Assembly: GCF_020966755.1 (NCBI RefSeq)
Contig: NZ_JAJKFT010000004.1
Coordinates: 1,736,001-1,800,000 of the forward strand
Length of the DNA stretch: 64,000 nt
Reading direction: 5' to 3'
From: Blastopirellula sediminis
GTDB taxonomy: Bacteria > Planctomycetota > Planctomycetia > Pirellulales > Pirellulaceae
The notes under the pieces were generated by a model. That model made no database searches and was not told the DNA's origin. It saw only the letters and a program-made list of their open reading frames with translations. This document shows positions 35,487-43,926 of this stretch, piece by piece. Each line of letters begins with the position of its first letter. Positions within the stretch are counted from its first letter, which is position 1. The translations under genes were made by a program, and so were the position numbers.

Positions 35487-37468
35487 GGCGTCACCTTCGA
35501 AAAGTCCAAGGCCTTCGCGTCCCCTTGAGGATTCGCGTAGCGAATGGAGCTAATTTCGACCGGCGATTTTTCTGCCGGGAGGTAGAGCCGCACGATCTGC
35601 GATTGCCCTTCAACCGGAAGGTCGACCGTCACCTCTCGCCACGCATCGCCGGCGGGGATTTCGAAGCTGACGTTCTGACCCGACGCAGGGAAGTTTTCCT
35701 GGCCGGTGGTCTTCCACTGGACGCGACCTGTTCCGCCTTCTTTGCAGCGAGCGGTCAGCGTCAGCTTCAGCGGACCATTCAGCTTGACGCGGGCCGTGCC
35801 GAGGAACGGTTGCTTTCCTTCCCCCACCACGCGGATCGCCCCTTCCGCTTTGACGACCTGGCAGTTGCGTGCGACAAAGTCGTCGGCCTTGGCGCTATTT
35901 GGGGGCGTCGCTTTGTAGGCTGGGTTCGGCTTGGGATAGAGGGCGCCGGTCTCTTTCACGAACTGGTCGATAAGAGCGTCGAGCTCTTTGACTTTGTCTG
36001 GCATTTGCTGGACGAGATTGTTCGTTTCGCCAATGTCGTCCGTCAGATTGTAAAGCTCGAAGAGATCGGGATAGCTCGGGTGCGATTCAAAACGCCGGAT
36101 CAGTTTCCAGTCGCCTTGCCGAACGGAGACGGCCGGAATCAAGTGCGGAAACCAGGTGAAGTACGCTTTCCGCTCGAGGTTGCCGGTCTGCTTCAGAATT
36201 GGTAGCAGCGACTCGCCGTCGATAATATGCCCCGCCGGCTTTTGTGATCCGGTAGCGCTCAGAATCGTGGGATACATATCGATCGGCCCGACGATCGCAT
36301 CGCTGGTCGAGCCGGCTTGGATGTGCCGTGGCCAACGGACCATCAGCGGCACGCGCTGGCCCCCTTCGTAGATGCGACCTTTACCTTCGCGGAGCGGCGC
36401 GTTGTTGGTCGGCGGCTCTCCGCCGGCCCATTTGCGCCAGTCCTGAATCGCTGCGTACTGCGGGTGACCCGGTTTTACGTTCGCCAGCTTGACGTCTTCG
36501 TAGGTGCGACTGTGAGTGTTGCCGCCGTTATCGGAATAGAAGATGAAGAGCGTGTTGTCGGCGAGTCCCAATTCATCCAGCCGGTCGAGCAAACGGCCCA
36601 GGCTCTCGTCGACGCTCTTCAGCATCGACGCCATGATCGGATTCTTCTGCTCGCCGCGCGGATCGGTCTTCTTGGAGAACTCGGCGGTGTACGCTTCTTT
36701 GTGACCCCAAGGTCCGTGGACCCCATAGTGCCAGAAATTGAGGAAGAACGGGCGGTCTTGGTTCGCTTCGACAAACTTGATCGCTTCGTCGGTCAAACGA
36801 TCGGTGATGTATTCGCCCTCCGGGCCATCGGTGATCGTGCCGACATGATGACGCGGGGTCGGTTTGCCGTCGGGCGAAACGCCATACGGCGAAAAGTAGC
36901 TCGGCGGACCGGGACTCGGTTGCGCATGAAAGGCGACGTCGAACCCTTGTTTGTCCGGCCAATGTTCCTGGCTCAACCCGAGATGCCATTTGCCAAAGTG
37001 CCCGGTCCGGTAGCCGGCCTGCTGCAACACTTCGGCCAGGGTCGGGATTTCCAGGTCGAGATAGTTTTTGCTGTCGGCATAGATGAACTGTTTGTTGGCC
37101 GGCGCTTTCGCTGGATAGGGGGAGGCGTCCTCCGCCGCTGCTGGTTGATGTCCCGAGGCGGAGGTCACGCGATGCCGCGAAGAATATTGCCCGCTCAGAA
37201 TCGACGCCCGGGTTGGCGAGCAAAGGGGGAGGGCGTAAGCGTCGGTAAATCGCATCGACTGCTTGGCTAGTCGCTGTATGTTGGGCGTCTCGTAGTACTG
37301 CGACCCGTACGGCGTGCTATCGATCCAGCCCATGTCGTCGACCAGGAAGAGGACGATATTGGGAGGTCGTTTCGCATCGGCCGCGGCGGCGAAACTTGTC
37401 AGCAGCGGCGCGATCAACAGCGCCGCCAAAGCAAGGCGAGTAAGGACGGGAAAGCGGGGCGTTTGCAT
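35483..37468 (-). CDS. Secreted sulfatase (type I, Cys-type) with C-terminal beta domain
   Basis: The start at 37468 (MQTPRFPVLTRLALAALLIA) gives a proper signal peptide; the in-frame ATG at 37552 would place 28 residues in front of it. The protein has 661 residues. LPLCSPTRASILSG holds Cys83, converted to formylglycine in active sulfatases. VDDMGWIDSTPYG and FYSDNGGNTHS supply metal ligands. After about residue 520 comes an extra beta-rich domain, perhaps carbohydrate-binding. No formylglycine-generating enzyme is evident in the window. The sialate O-acetylesterase gene follows with a 4-nt overlap. Confidence 0.92.
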   Translation of the reverse strand: MQTPRFPVLTRLALAALLIAPLLTSFAAAADAKRPPNIVLFLVDDMGWIDSTPYGSQYYETPNIQRLAKQSMRFTDAYALPLCSPTRASILSGQYSSRHRVTSASGHQPAAAEDASPYPAKAPANKQFIYADSKNYLDLEIPTLAEVLQQAGYRTGHFGKWHLGLSQEHWPDKQGFDVAFHAQPSPGPPSYFSPYGVSPDGKPTPRHHVGTITDGPEGEYITDRLTDEAIKFVEANQDRPFFLNFWHYGVHGPWGHKEAYTAEFSKKTDPRGEQKNPIMASMLKSVDESLGRLLDRLDELGLADNTLFIFYSDNGGNTHSRTYEDVKLANVKPGHPQYAAIQDWRKWAGGEPPTNNAPLREGKGRIYEGGQRVPLMVRWPRHIQAGSTSDAIVGPIDMYPTILSATGSQKPAGHIIDGESLLPILKQTGNLERKAYFTWFPHLIPAVSVRQGDWKLIRRFESHPSYPDLFELYNLTDDIGETNNLVQQMPDKVKELDALIDQFVKETGALYPKPNPAYKATPPNSAKADDFVARNCQVVKAEGAIRVVGEGKQPFLGTARVKLNGPLKLTLTARCKEGGTGRVQWKTTGQENFPASGQNVSFEIPAGDAWREVTVDLPVEGQSQIVRLYLPAEKSPVEISSIRYANPQGDAKALDFSKVTP

Positions 37469-38494
37469 GAGGTGTTTCCGATTGGAAAAGTTGGTGGGGC
37501 GATCGCCTGCGTGGGAGTTCCCCAGTATCGACCGAATCCCGTAGCGGGTCAACGTTTACGCATCAGCCGCCGCCGGTCCAAAAATGGGACCGGACCGCCA
37601 ACGAATTTTTTTCACTCCGGGTGGCCCGACCAGTCTTCCGAGACTGGTTGGGTCGCGCAGTGACAAGATGCAGCGCCATCCGGCCGGACTGGACCGCAGC
37701 ACTCACTTTTTTCGTCGAACCGATCCCCCAATTCATTAGCACTCAAACGGACAGTGGACTGGACCACGCATTTTTTTTGCGGCGCCGTCCACGCAGGTCG
37801 GAAACCGTTCTCCCAGCAAATTCCGCTTTCCCATCTCTTTCCCAAACCGCCTATCATGTGGACCGCAGCGCTCCATTTTTTTTGCCAACGGAGTGGACTG
37901 GACCACACGAAAAAAACTAGCCCGCAGCGCAAGCAAGGGAATGCGGCCGGCAGGGAAATGACGAATGCCGAAGCTCAAACGACGAACCCCCAGTCCCAAA
38001 ATGAGACCCCAAAAATAGGACCGGACCCTGCCGGATTTTTTGAACCAGACTGGACTGGACCGCATTCCAGTTTCCTGTCGAGCGTCGTACGGCACGAATC
38101 GCCAAAACCAAAAGTCGGTCGGTCCTGCGCACATGGTGCAGTAAACGGACTCGCGCGAAAACCACCCCGCAATCGATCACGAATCCGTGCGCTTTGTCAA
38201 TAGACAACGTTGGCTGCTAACAGGGACGAAATCGTAAGCCGGGACCAACTGGGATAGAATGGGCGCCGGCGTCGCCCGATCGGCGTACCATGGCGACTCT
38301 GAAGTGAAGGCAGTACTTCGGCCGGAGCGATCCCCCAGCCGATCCGAGCATCGCTACGGTCATCGTACCCGGTAAAAGAAAAATTCCCCGTCCCCTTTTC
38401 TTTCCCTCTTCTTTAGATGACATCGTTGGATTAAGTTCGCAAGCTTCACGGAACGCAGTACGACCCGAGACCGGGTTTGCCGTAACTTCAGAAG
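37469..38494. repeat. Non-coding region with GGAC[C/T]GGACC repeats and poly-T tracts
   Basis: About 1 kb lacks a credible gene. The ten-base motif GGAC[C/T]GGACC occurs six times, at 37587, 37686, 37756, 37895, 38018 and 38052. Most copies are followed within some 5-40 bases by a run of six to eight T or A. The two centre-most copies sit in GTGGACTGGACCAC, a short inverted repeat. Open frames here are low-complexity by-products. The function is unknown. Confidence 0.6.
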
Positions 38495-39130
38495 ATGCGA
38501 GAAATCATGTCAAGACTCTTTCCAAGGCAGGACAGAGATTGTGTTCCTCTTGTCATCGGCGACGGTGACAGTGAATCAGGATCAAGACTCGGTGGCTTGC
38601 CACCGGCAGGCGTCACTCCGAATCGGTTAACGTCGCTAACAAAGTATTTTTGCACAATTCGCGTTGCCGAAGATCCGGTGCTAGAAATATCAGTGTTTCT
38701 CTCCTTCGACTTCGCGGGAATGGCTGACGGAGCTGGTGTTGTCCATACTTCAGGCGATCTATTTGAAGTAGTTACTCATGGTGACAGTACTCGTAGTATC
38801 AAATCCGCGTTGGCGTCGGAACTAACCCCGCATCCGATACTGCACGGACAGGAATGCGCTGACAAGCTCGTCGACGATGATGGAAATGAAATTGTCATCT
38901 CTCATCACAAACTTGGTGGGAGACCGTTCATTCAGGACAGCGGCGAAGGACTACCAGCGTTGGTTCGCTCGCTGCGGGAAGAAGGCTATTTTCAAATTGT
39001 TCAAATCGCCTTCCCAGACGCCCATGATGGCGACGTTGATGGAGACTGGCCCTTCGCCGTGGGCATGTTTCACCTGTTTGGTGAAGAACCAATAGATAAA
39101 TGTTCCTGGCGTTGCTTCTGGGAGTATTGA
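38495..39130 (+). CDS. Hypothetical protein, possible DUF1963/YwqG-like
   Basis: This 211-residue cytoplasmic protein (start at 38495 or the second Met at 38507) is not clearly assigned. The segment HKLGGRPFIQDSGEG followed by YFQIVQIAFPDAHDGD and WPFAVGMFHLFGEEP resembles the LGG-P...Q...LLQ pattern of DUF1963 (YwqG-like) proteins, which often occur among immunity genes. Base composition is more AT-rich than in the flanking metabolic genes. The stop is followed by a 10-bp hairpin. Confidence 0.6.
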   Translation: MREIMSRLFPRQDRDCVPLVIGDGDSESGSRLGGLPPAGVTPNRLTSLTKYFCTIRVAEDPVLEISVFLSFDFAGMADGAGVVHTSGDLFEVVTHGDSTRSIKSALASELTPHPILHGQECADKLVDDDGNEIVISHHKLGGRPFIQDSGEGLPALVRSLREEGYFQIVQIAFPDAHDGDVDGDWPFAVGMFHLFGEEPIDKCSWRCFWEY

Positions 39131-39145
39131 CGGTCGATCGCCGGG

Positions 39146-39175
39146 GCCATTGCCAGAGCCATTCGTGGCAATGGC
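39146..39175. repeat. Hairpin just after a stop codon
   Basis: GCCATTGCCA (39146-39155) pairs with TGGCAATGGC (39166-39175) as a 10-bp stem with a ten-base loop. It has no T tail. Its ATTGCCA/TGGCAAT core recurs in the palindromes at 41.3-41.4 kb, so it may be a single copy of the same REP-like family. Confidence 0.5.
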
Positions 39176-39347
39176 GAAGAAAAGTGGACTGGGGCAAAAC
39201 TGTGCGCCTCGGCCAGCAACAAACATCTACGTTCATCTGCGGTGCATGAAACTACCACTGGAGACGAAGAAGAGGGAACGGCTTTCTTAGTTCGGTCGGG
39301 CGGAGGTCCGCTTTCTCTTCCAATCGCAGAATAGAATCGGTTTTCTA

Positions 39348-39704
39348 ATGTCTAACTCATTTAGCAACGTCGCCCAGGTATTGAATCTGCTCACTATTCA
39401 GGACGGGGCGGAAATTCGTTACGACATGTTGTCAGATGCGCTTTACTGGTCTGATGAAATCCCAAGAGATTCTGGGGACAATTTCGACTTTGCGTGCCTG
39501 CAACCGGTGTTTAGATATCGAATGACGCTCATGCTTGGCGATCCAGATGTTGAATTTCAAACAGCTTGGGAAATCGCGCGGGGAATGTTTCCTAAGTGGC
39601 CGGGGTTCTGCACTGGCCGCTGTTCACAAAATGCTGATCTGACCGCTCTGTATCGGGAGTATCACAAGAAGGCGGTTGACGCATTGAGACTTCTTCCTGA
39701 CTGA
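39348..39704 (+). CDS. Hypothetical protein
   Basis: This 118-residue protein (MSNSFSNVAQVLNLLTIQDG) is not recognised. It is acidic, without signal peptide or membrane segment, and ends with a helical part (YREYHKKAVDALRLLPD). Composition and position among immunity-like genes suggest accessory content. No function can be assigned. Confidence 0.5.
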   Translation: MSNSFSNVAQVLNLLTIQDGAEIRYDMLSDALYWSDEIPRDSGDNFDFACLQPVFRYRMTLMLGDPDVEFQTAWEIARGMFPKWPGFCTGRCSQNADLTALYREYHKKAVDALRLLPD

Positions 39705-39873
39705 TGGAGAAATCGCCTGTGACGCCCCACCGCAGACGGCGGAGGATGGGTTAGGCAATGATTGCGGCAGGAAAGGATTAAATTGAGTCCGACCTGGATG
39801 ATAGAATAAGCGGATCGTGCTTGGATCGACTCTTCCTCGAAGGCGAGTGGAAACTTCCTCGTTCTCAACGACC

Positions 39874-41130
39874 ATGAAAACCATACTCACGATTTTTGCT
39901 TTGCTAATGACCACTCTGGCGACTGCGGCGGAACCTTCTTTGGAAGAACTACAAGTCCAGGCTCAGCAGGGGAGTCCCGATGCCCAGCTGTCATTGGCAA
40001 TCCGTTACCGCGATGGAAACGGCGTCGCCAAAGATGATGCGGCGGCGATGAGTTGGGGTCACCGCGCCGCAGACCAAGGTCACGCCGAGGCGTTGGACTT
40101 CGTCGGCTTCGCCTACCTTCGCGGCGCCGTGGTGCGTCGTAATCCTGAGGTCGCTTTCGGCTATTTCAAAGCGGCGGCCGACGAATCGGCGCAAGGGGCC
40201 TTCAACCTCGGCCAGTGCTACTTCGGCGCCCAGGGTACCGAGCAAGACTGCGGCAAGGCGGTCGACTGGTGGAAAAAGGCTGCCGCCAAAGGGCACGGAC
40301 GCGCGGCGTCGACGGCGGCAATGGCGCTTCTTTCCGGCGAAGGGGTACCGGCCGATCCCGCCGAGGCGCGTCGGCTCGCCGAGCGAGCGGCGGCGCTGAA
40401 TGACCCGTCCGGACTCGTCGTGCTCGGTGAGTTGCAGTTTCGGGCCGGTGAACTCGACGCGGCGAAATCCAATTGGGAGAAGGCGGCGAAACTTTTCCCG
40501 ACCAGTGAGACGGGGCATCCTGCTCAGCCGTCCGGCAATGCGTCCGCGCAGCAGGGCGCCGATCTCCTCAAGCTGATCGAATACCGGCAGCGCAAGTCCG
40601 AGCCGGGCGAATTCGCGTTCGTGCAGATGCCGCACATTCACCAGGGCTATAACAATTGCGGCTCCACCGCCTGCGCCACCTTCGCCCGTTTTCAGGGGGG
40701 AGAAATCAGCGGTTGGGACTTCAAAAAACTTTGCCCATCGCCGCTCGGTACTGGTACCGACTGGTGGCACCTGCTGGATGCGTCGGCGAAGATCGGACAA
40801 CAATGGAAGCTCGTCACGTTCACGCCGGACGACGCCGGCTTTGAGGAAGCGACCGCGATGCTGAAACGCGAGCTCGATGCGGGACGACCGGTTGTGGTGG
40901 ACTTCAAGTATGTTGGCCCGCAATACCCTGGCGGCTTTGCCGGGCACACGCTAAGCGTTTGCGGCTATATCGTGGCGGAAGATCTCTACATCCTTTGCAA
41001 CCCGGCGGTCGCTACGCCGGGCCTGCAACTCATTACGTCCGACGACTTGAAGAACTTCTGGCGCTCGAACTACTATGGCTCTCTCGCCAAAGGAGTCCTT
41101 TCGCGCCCGGCGTTTGTTATCGAGAGATAA
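39874..41130 (+). CDS. Exported Sel1-repeat protein with C39-like peptidase domain
   Basis: From ATG 39874 the protein has 418 residues and a signal peptide (MKTILTIFALLMTTLATAAE). About five Sel1/TPR-like repeats follow (residues 30-220; QGSPDAQLSLAIRYRDGNGV, SAQGAFNLGQCYFGAQG). The C-terminal half looks like a C39-type papain-fold peptidase, with Cys262 in YNNCGSTACATF, His358 in GFAGHTLSVCGY and an Asn/Asp position in YILCNPA. It may cleave peptides in the periplasm; its partner is unknown. An in-frame ATG at 39817 lies upstream of the signal peptide and was rejected. Confidence 0.8.
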   Translation: MKTILTIFALLMTTLATAAEPSLEELQVQAQQGSPDAQLSLAIRYRDGNGVAKDDAAAMSWGHRAADQGHAEALDFVGFAYLRGAVVRRNPEVAFGYFKAAADESAQGAFNLGQCYFGAQGTEQDCGKAVDWWKKAAAKGHGRAASTAAMALLSGEGVPADPAEARRLAERAAALNDPSGLVVLGELQFRAGELDAAKSNWEKAAKLFPTSETGHPAQPSGNASAQQGADLLKLIEYRQRKSEPGEFAFVQMPHIHQGYNNCGSTACATFARFQGGEISGWDFKKLCPSPLGTGTDWWHLLDASAKIGQQWKLVTFTPDDAGFEEATAMLKRELDAGRPVVVDFKYVGPQYPGGFAGHTLSVCGYIVAEDLYILCNPAVATPGLQLITSDDLKNFWRSNYYGSLAKGVLSRPAFVIER

Positions 41131-41192
41131 AGATAGGACTGGGGCAATACTGTTCGGCACGACAATTGCGCCACGCCGCCGCCGTCAACGAC

Positions 41193-41280
41193 CATCTGCG
41201 CTCATCTGCGTAAATCTGCGGTTCACAAGACAACCGCCGGAGTTGTTGGAACCGCAGATGTACGCAGATTGACGCAGATG
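41193..41280. repeat. Inverted repeat built of phased ATCTGCG units
   Basis: The left arm (41193-41224) has ATCTGCG three times at roughly 10-bp steps, and the right arm (41249-41280) has the complementary CGCAGAT three times. The arms match at 28 of 32 positions. A partial copy (CATCTACGTTCATCTGCGG) lies near 39227. Similar CGCAGAT arrays are scattered in many bacterial genomes; their function is unknown. Confidence 0.65.
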
Positions 41281-41289
41281 AAGAGCCGG

Positions 41290-41444
41290 GGTGCCGTTGC
41301 CACGTCTTCGTGGCAATGAATGTGTTATCCAACCTGTTTTGGCAATGAGGTTGAGGTGATTCTGCCAGGAGGATCGGAAAGCTAGTGAAAATTAAACGTT
41401 CATTCCCAACACAATCATTGCCACGAAGACGTGGCAACGGCACC
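41290..41444. repeat. Paired REP-like palindromes / MITE-like foldback element
   Basis: Arms 41290-41326 and 41408-41444 are inverted copies matching at 36 of 37 positions, 30 of them without a break. Each arm contains the hairpin TTGCCACG-TCTT-CGTGGCAA. The 81-base centre has no coding sequence. No target-site duplication is obvious. The layout equals that of the element at 43117-43255. Confidence 0.7.
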
Positions 41445-41652
41445 CACCAGGAACAATCCGCCCGCGTCTTTGCCCCCGTTTTCGTCGCTTAATCGGGCTC
41501 TGATTCCCTTACCGCCCTTGATTTTGCTATAACTTTGACAAATTCCTTTTATACGCCCGCCCGGTTACTTACCGCTAAGACGAAAATATCATTCGTCTCT
41601 CCAGAAATTTTGGGAACAGAGACGGTTTCTCTTCCTTTGAGGAAATAGGTTC

Positions 41653-42972
41653 ATGGCTGCTTCACCCTCGATTCTCTCCGAAAAACTGCACGAGTACCCT
41701 CAGCAAGATGTGATCGACGGGACCGGCGACGGCGTCGCTGCGGTTCTGGACGACTGTCTCAGCCAGCACGGCGGCGTGTTTCAGCTGCTCCACCGCTATG
41801 CCGGCCGGACGTTTTGCTCGCCAGGGAAACGCCTTCGCCTGGAAGAGAAGTCGTACTATCCGGACTACATGGGGGGGACCGGTCTCGACGAAATCTGGAT
41901 GTGCTGCACCGTGCCGATCGTGACCGGCGTTATCGACACTCGCACCGGCAAGGCGCCGTTTCGCGAAGGGGAAGCGCATGTCCTCACTTCGGACGGCAAG
42001 GTGATCTCGCTCCAGGATCTGATCACCGCCAATCCCGAAGCGGTGATGGGCGAAAAGGTGACTGCGTTTTCGAACGCGACCTTCGGCAAGCCGACCTGGC
42101 CGATCGTGTCGAAGAAGTTTGACAACCTGAATCCGATTCCGGACCATCTGCACTGGGCGAAGTGGGAAGTGTATGACATCAATTCGTACGACAACCCCGG
42201 CGTCAATCCTTCGCACTATCACACCACGGCGATGGGGCTCTATTCGTGGGTGACCAAGGACAAGTTCCTCACTTGCATGAAGAGCTACGGGACCGGCGAG
42301 TACAACGGCATTCGCCACCTGGCGCCGCACGTCATGATGAAACTGGATGACGGCTTCACGATGCCCAACGGCGTCCTCCATTCGCCGACCGATCTCTGCA
42401 CGCACGAACTGCACGTCACGATGGACGAGCACTTCCTGGCCGAGGACGTCACGCTCGACGGGCGGATCAGCGCGGAAGCGGCGTTCTACGCCTGCCGAGA
42501 AGAAGACTATCCGAAGTCGCGACATGGCGACTGGGACTACCTGGTCGAACAGTTCGACTTTGCGGCCAACCAGGATCCGAACTTCGTCTTGAACAATGCC
42601 CGTCCGGCGATCACGGCGGAAGAGTTCAGCGCCGCCGGCGTCGACGCCAAGTGGATCGTCTACGGCGAACTGCTGGGCGAACAGAAGTGCTCGATCCTCC
42701 GGCTCACCTTAGCGCCCGGCGCCAAGACGAAGTTCTGCCCCGAATGCCCGACGATGTTCCATACCAATGGCGGCAGCGGTCGGGTCGGCAAGCTCGAAGT
42801 GCGCTACCACCAGGATATGGTTCTCGGCGAGATCTATCCCGAGATCGGATTCATCACGCAGACGGCGCTGAATAACGGCGGCGTGGAAATTGAGAACACG
42901 GGCGCCGAACCGCTGGTGCTGACGTTCGACTTCCCGCAAAACGCGCATAGCAAAACGCCGGGCGTTGCGTAG
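41653..42972 (+). CDS. Hypothetical protein, possibly cupin-like
   Basis: This 439-residue cytoplasmic protein starts MAASPSILSEKLHEYPQQDV. It is rich in His and aromatic residues (NPSHYHTTAMGLYSWVTKD, LAPHVMMKLDDGF, VLHSPTDLCTHELHVTMDEH), with an Asp/Glu-rich beta-type C-terminus (ILRLTLAPGAKTKFCPECPT). This hints at a cupin-like metal site, but I do not recognise the family. A strong terminator follows 44 nt after the stop. It is not clearly linked to its neighbours. Confidence 0.65.
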   Translation: MAASPSILSEKLHEYPQQDVIDGTGDGVAAVLDDCLSQHGGVFQLLHRYAGRTFCSPGKRLRLEEKSYYPDYMGGTGLDEIWMCCTVPIVTGVIDTRTGKAPFREGEAHVLTSDGKVISLQDLITANPEAVMGEKVTAFSNATFGKPTWPIVSKKFDNLNPIPDHLHWAKWEVYDINSYDNPGVNPSHYHTTAMGLYSWVTKDKFLTCMKSYGTGEYNGIRHLAPHVMMKLDDGFTMPNGVLHSPTDLCTHELHVTMDEHFLAEDVTLDGRISAEAAFYACREEDYPKSRHGDWDYLVEQFDFAANQDPNFVLNNARPAITAEEFSAAGVDAKWIVYGELLGEQKCSILRLTLAPGAKTKFCPECPTMFHTNGGSGRVGKLEVRYHQDMVLGEIYPEIGFITQTALNNGGVEIENTGAEPLVLTFDFPQNAHSKTPGVA

Positions 42973-43015
42973 GTCGGATCGGAGCTTGGCTCACACAGTT
43001 CGCTAAGGACATCGA

Positions 43016-43059
43016 GGGATGTCATTCAGGATCTTGCTGGATGACATCCCTTCTTTTTT
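43016..43059 (+). terminator. Rho-independent terminator
   Basis: GGGATGTCAT (43016-43025) pairs with ATGACATCCC (43041-43050). The stem extends by further pairs (CAG/CTG) and is followed by TTCTTTTTT. This is a good intrinsic terminator for the gene ending at 42972. Confidence 0.8.
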
Positions 43060-43116
43060 CAAGGAACGCGTCTGCCTGCGAAGCGGCGGTGTGGTGCTGT
43101 TCGTCAAACTTCTTTG

Positions 43117-43255
43117 GGCGCCACTGTCGTCTGCGACAGTGTCTTCATTTTGGGGAATACGGCATCCAAGCAACTTGATTGTTGAACAAGTCGACACAGT
43201 ACGCTACTGAATGAGATAGCCAATTATGAGCACTGTCGCAGACGACAGTGGTGCC
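43117..43255. repeat. Paired REP-like palindromes, second element
   Basis: GGGC[G/A]CC plus the hairpin CACTGTCG-TCTG-CGACAGTG at 43117-43141 is repeated in inverted orientation at 43231-43255, about 90 bases apart. Stem length (8), loop length (4) and the terminal GGTGCC-like motif are the same as in the element at 41290-41444, although the stem sequence differs. Confidence 0.65.
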
Positions 43256-43362
43256 CGGCGATATAACTGAAAGGCGCCCTGTTCACTCTTCTTTGCCAAC
43301 TGTTCCTGGACGGCGACCGGGTCTTGGACTAACTGAGCCTTGAGAACGTTAGAAAACCCAAA

Positions 43363-43878
43363 ATGACCAATCGATGGAAAATCGGCGACGTATTCTTATT
43401 TCCAATTGACGATGAGCGAGTGGGAATGGGGCAGATCATTGATGTCTTGCCTTCGGAACTCTACGTCGTGATTTTTGAGAGTGCATGGGACGTAAACAGT
43501 CCACCTCAGTCGCATGCCGTGGTAGGTCGGACGCCATTGTTCGGATCTCTGACGCTCGATGCCCGATTACACCACGGCGACTGGAAGATTATTGGAAACG
43601 TCACTGGCAATTTGGCCGATATCGCGTTGCCGTTATCGAAAGTACGGATTTCCGGGCAAATGCATGTTGAGAGTCATGATGGGAAATGGTCACGACTTGC
43701 AACAGATGAAGAAGGTGAGCAACTAAGATTCCGAAAGACCGTCGCGCCGATAAGACTGGAAAAAGCATTGCAGGCCGAATTTGGATTGATAGACAAGAGC
43801 GAAGCCTATGATGAACTGCGCTATAATCTCGTGGTTGATTCCGCGAGAATTGGGAATCGACCGGGGTGGCGCGGTTAG
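43363..43878 (+). CDS. Imm26-like immunity-family protein
   Basis: This 171-residue cytoplasmic protein begins MTNRWKIGDVFLFPIDDERV followed by GMGQIIDVL, the hallmark N-terminus of the Imm26 family (GDVF.iPl.d....GQVi). Imm26 proteins are predicted antidotes to secreted polymorphic toxins. No toxin gene lies next to it. It is AT-richer than most of the window and is convergent with the DUF4304-like gene (48 nt between stops). Confidence 0.65.
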   Translation: MTNRWKIGDVFLFPIDDERVGMGQIIDVLPSELYVVIFESAWDVNSPPQSHAVVGRTPLFGSLTLDARLHHGDWKIIGNVTGNLADIALPLSKVRISGQMHVESHDGKWSRLATDEEGEQLRFRKTVAPIRLEKALQAEFGLIDKSEAYDELRYNLVVDSARIGNRPGWRG

Positions 43879-43926
43879 TCGCTTTTCTTCGGGCGTCACG
43901 GAACATAGAGACAATCATTTTGAGGA

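Larger units (their letters stand above)
41131..41652. other. Gene-free region with two nested inverted-repeat elements
   Basis: No gene is visible in these 522 bases. They contain a phased ATCTGCG inverted repeat (41193-41280) and a REP-like palindrome pair (41290-41444), listed separately, then a T-rich stretch that leads to the next gene. The + strand Met at 41653 has GAGGAAATAGG upstream. Confidence 0.6.
42973..43362. other. Gene-free region with terminator and paired palindromes
   Basis: No gene is visible in these 390 bases. They hold the terminator at 43016-43059 and the paired palindromes at 43117-43255, listed separately. Confidence 0.6.
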
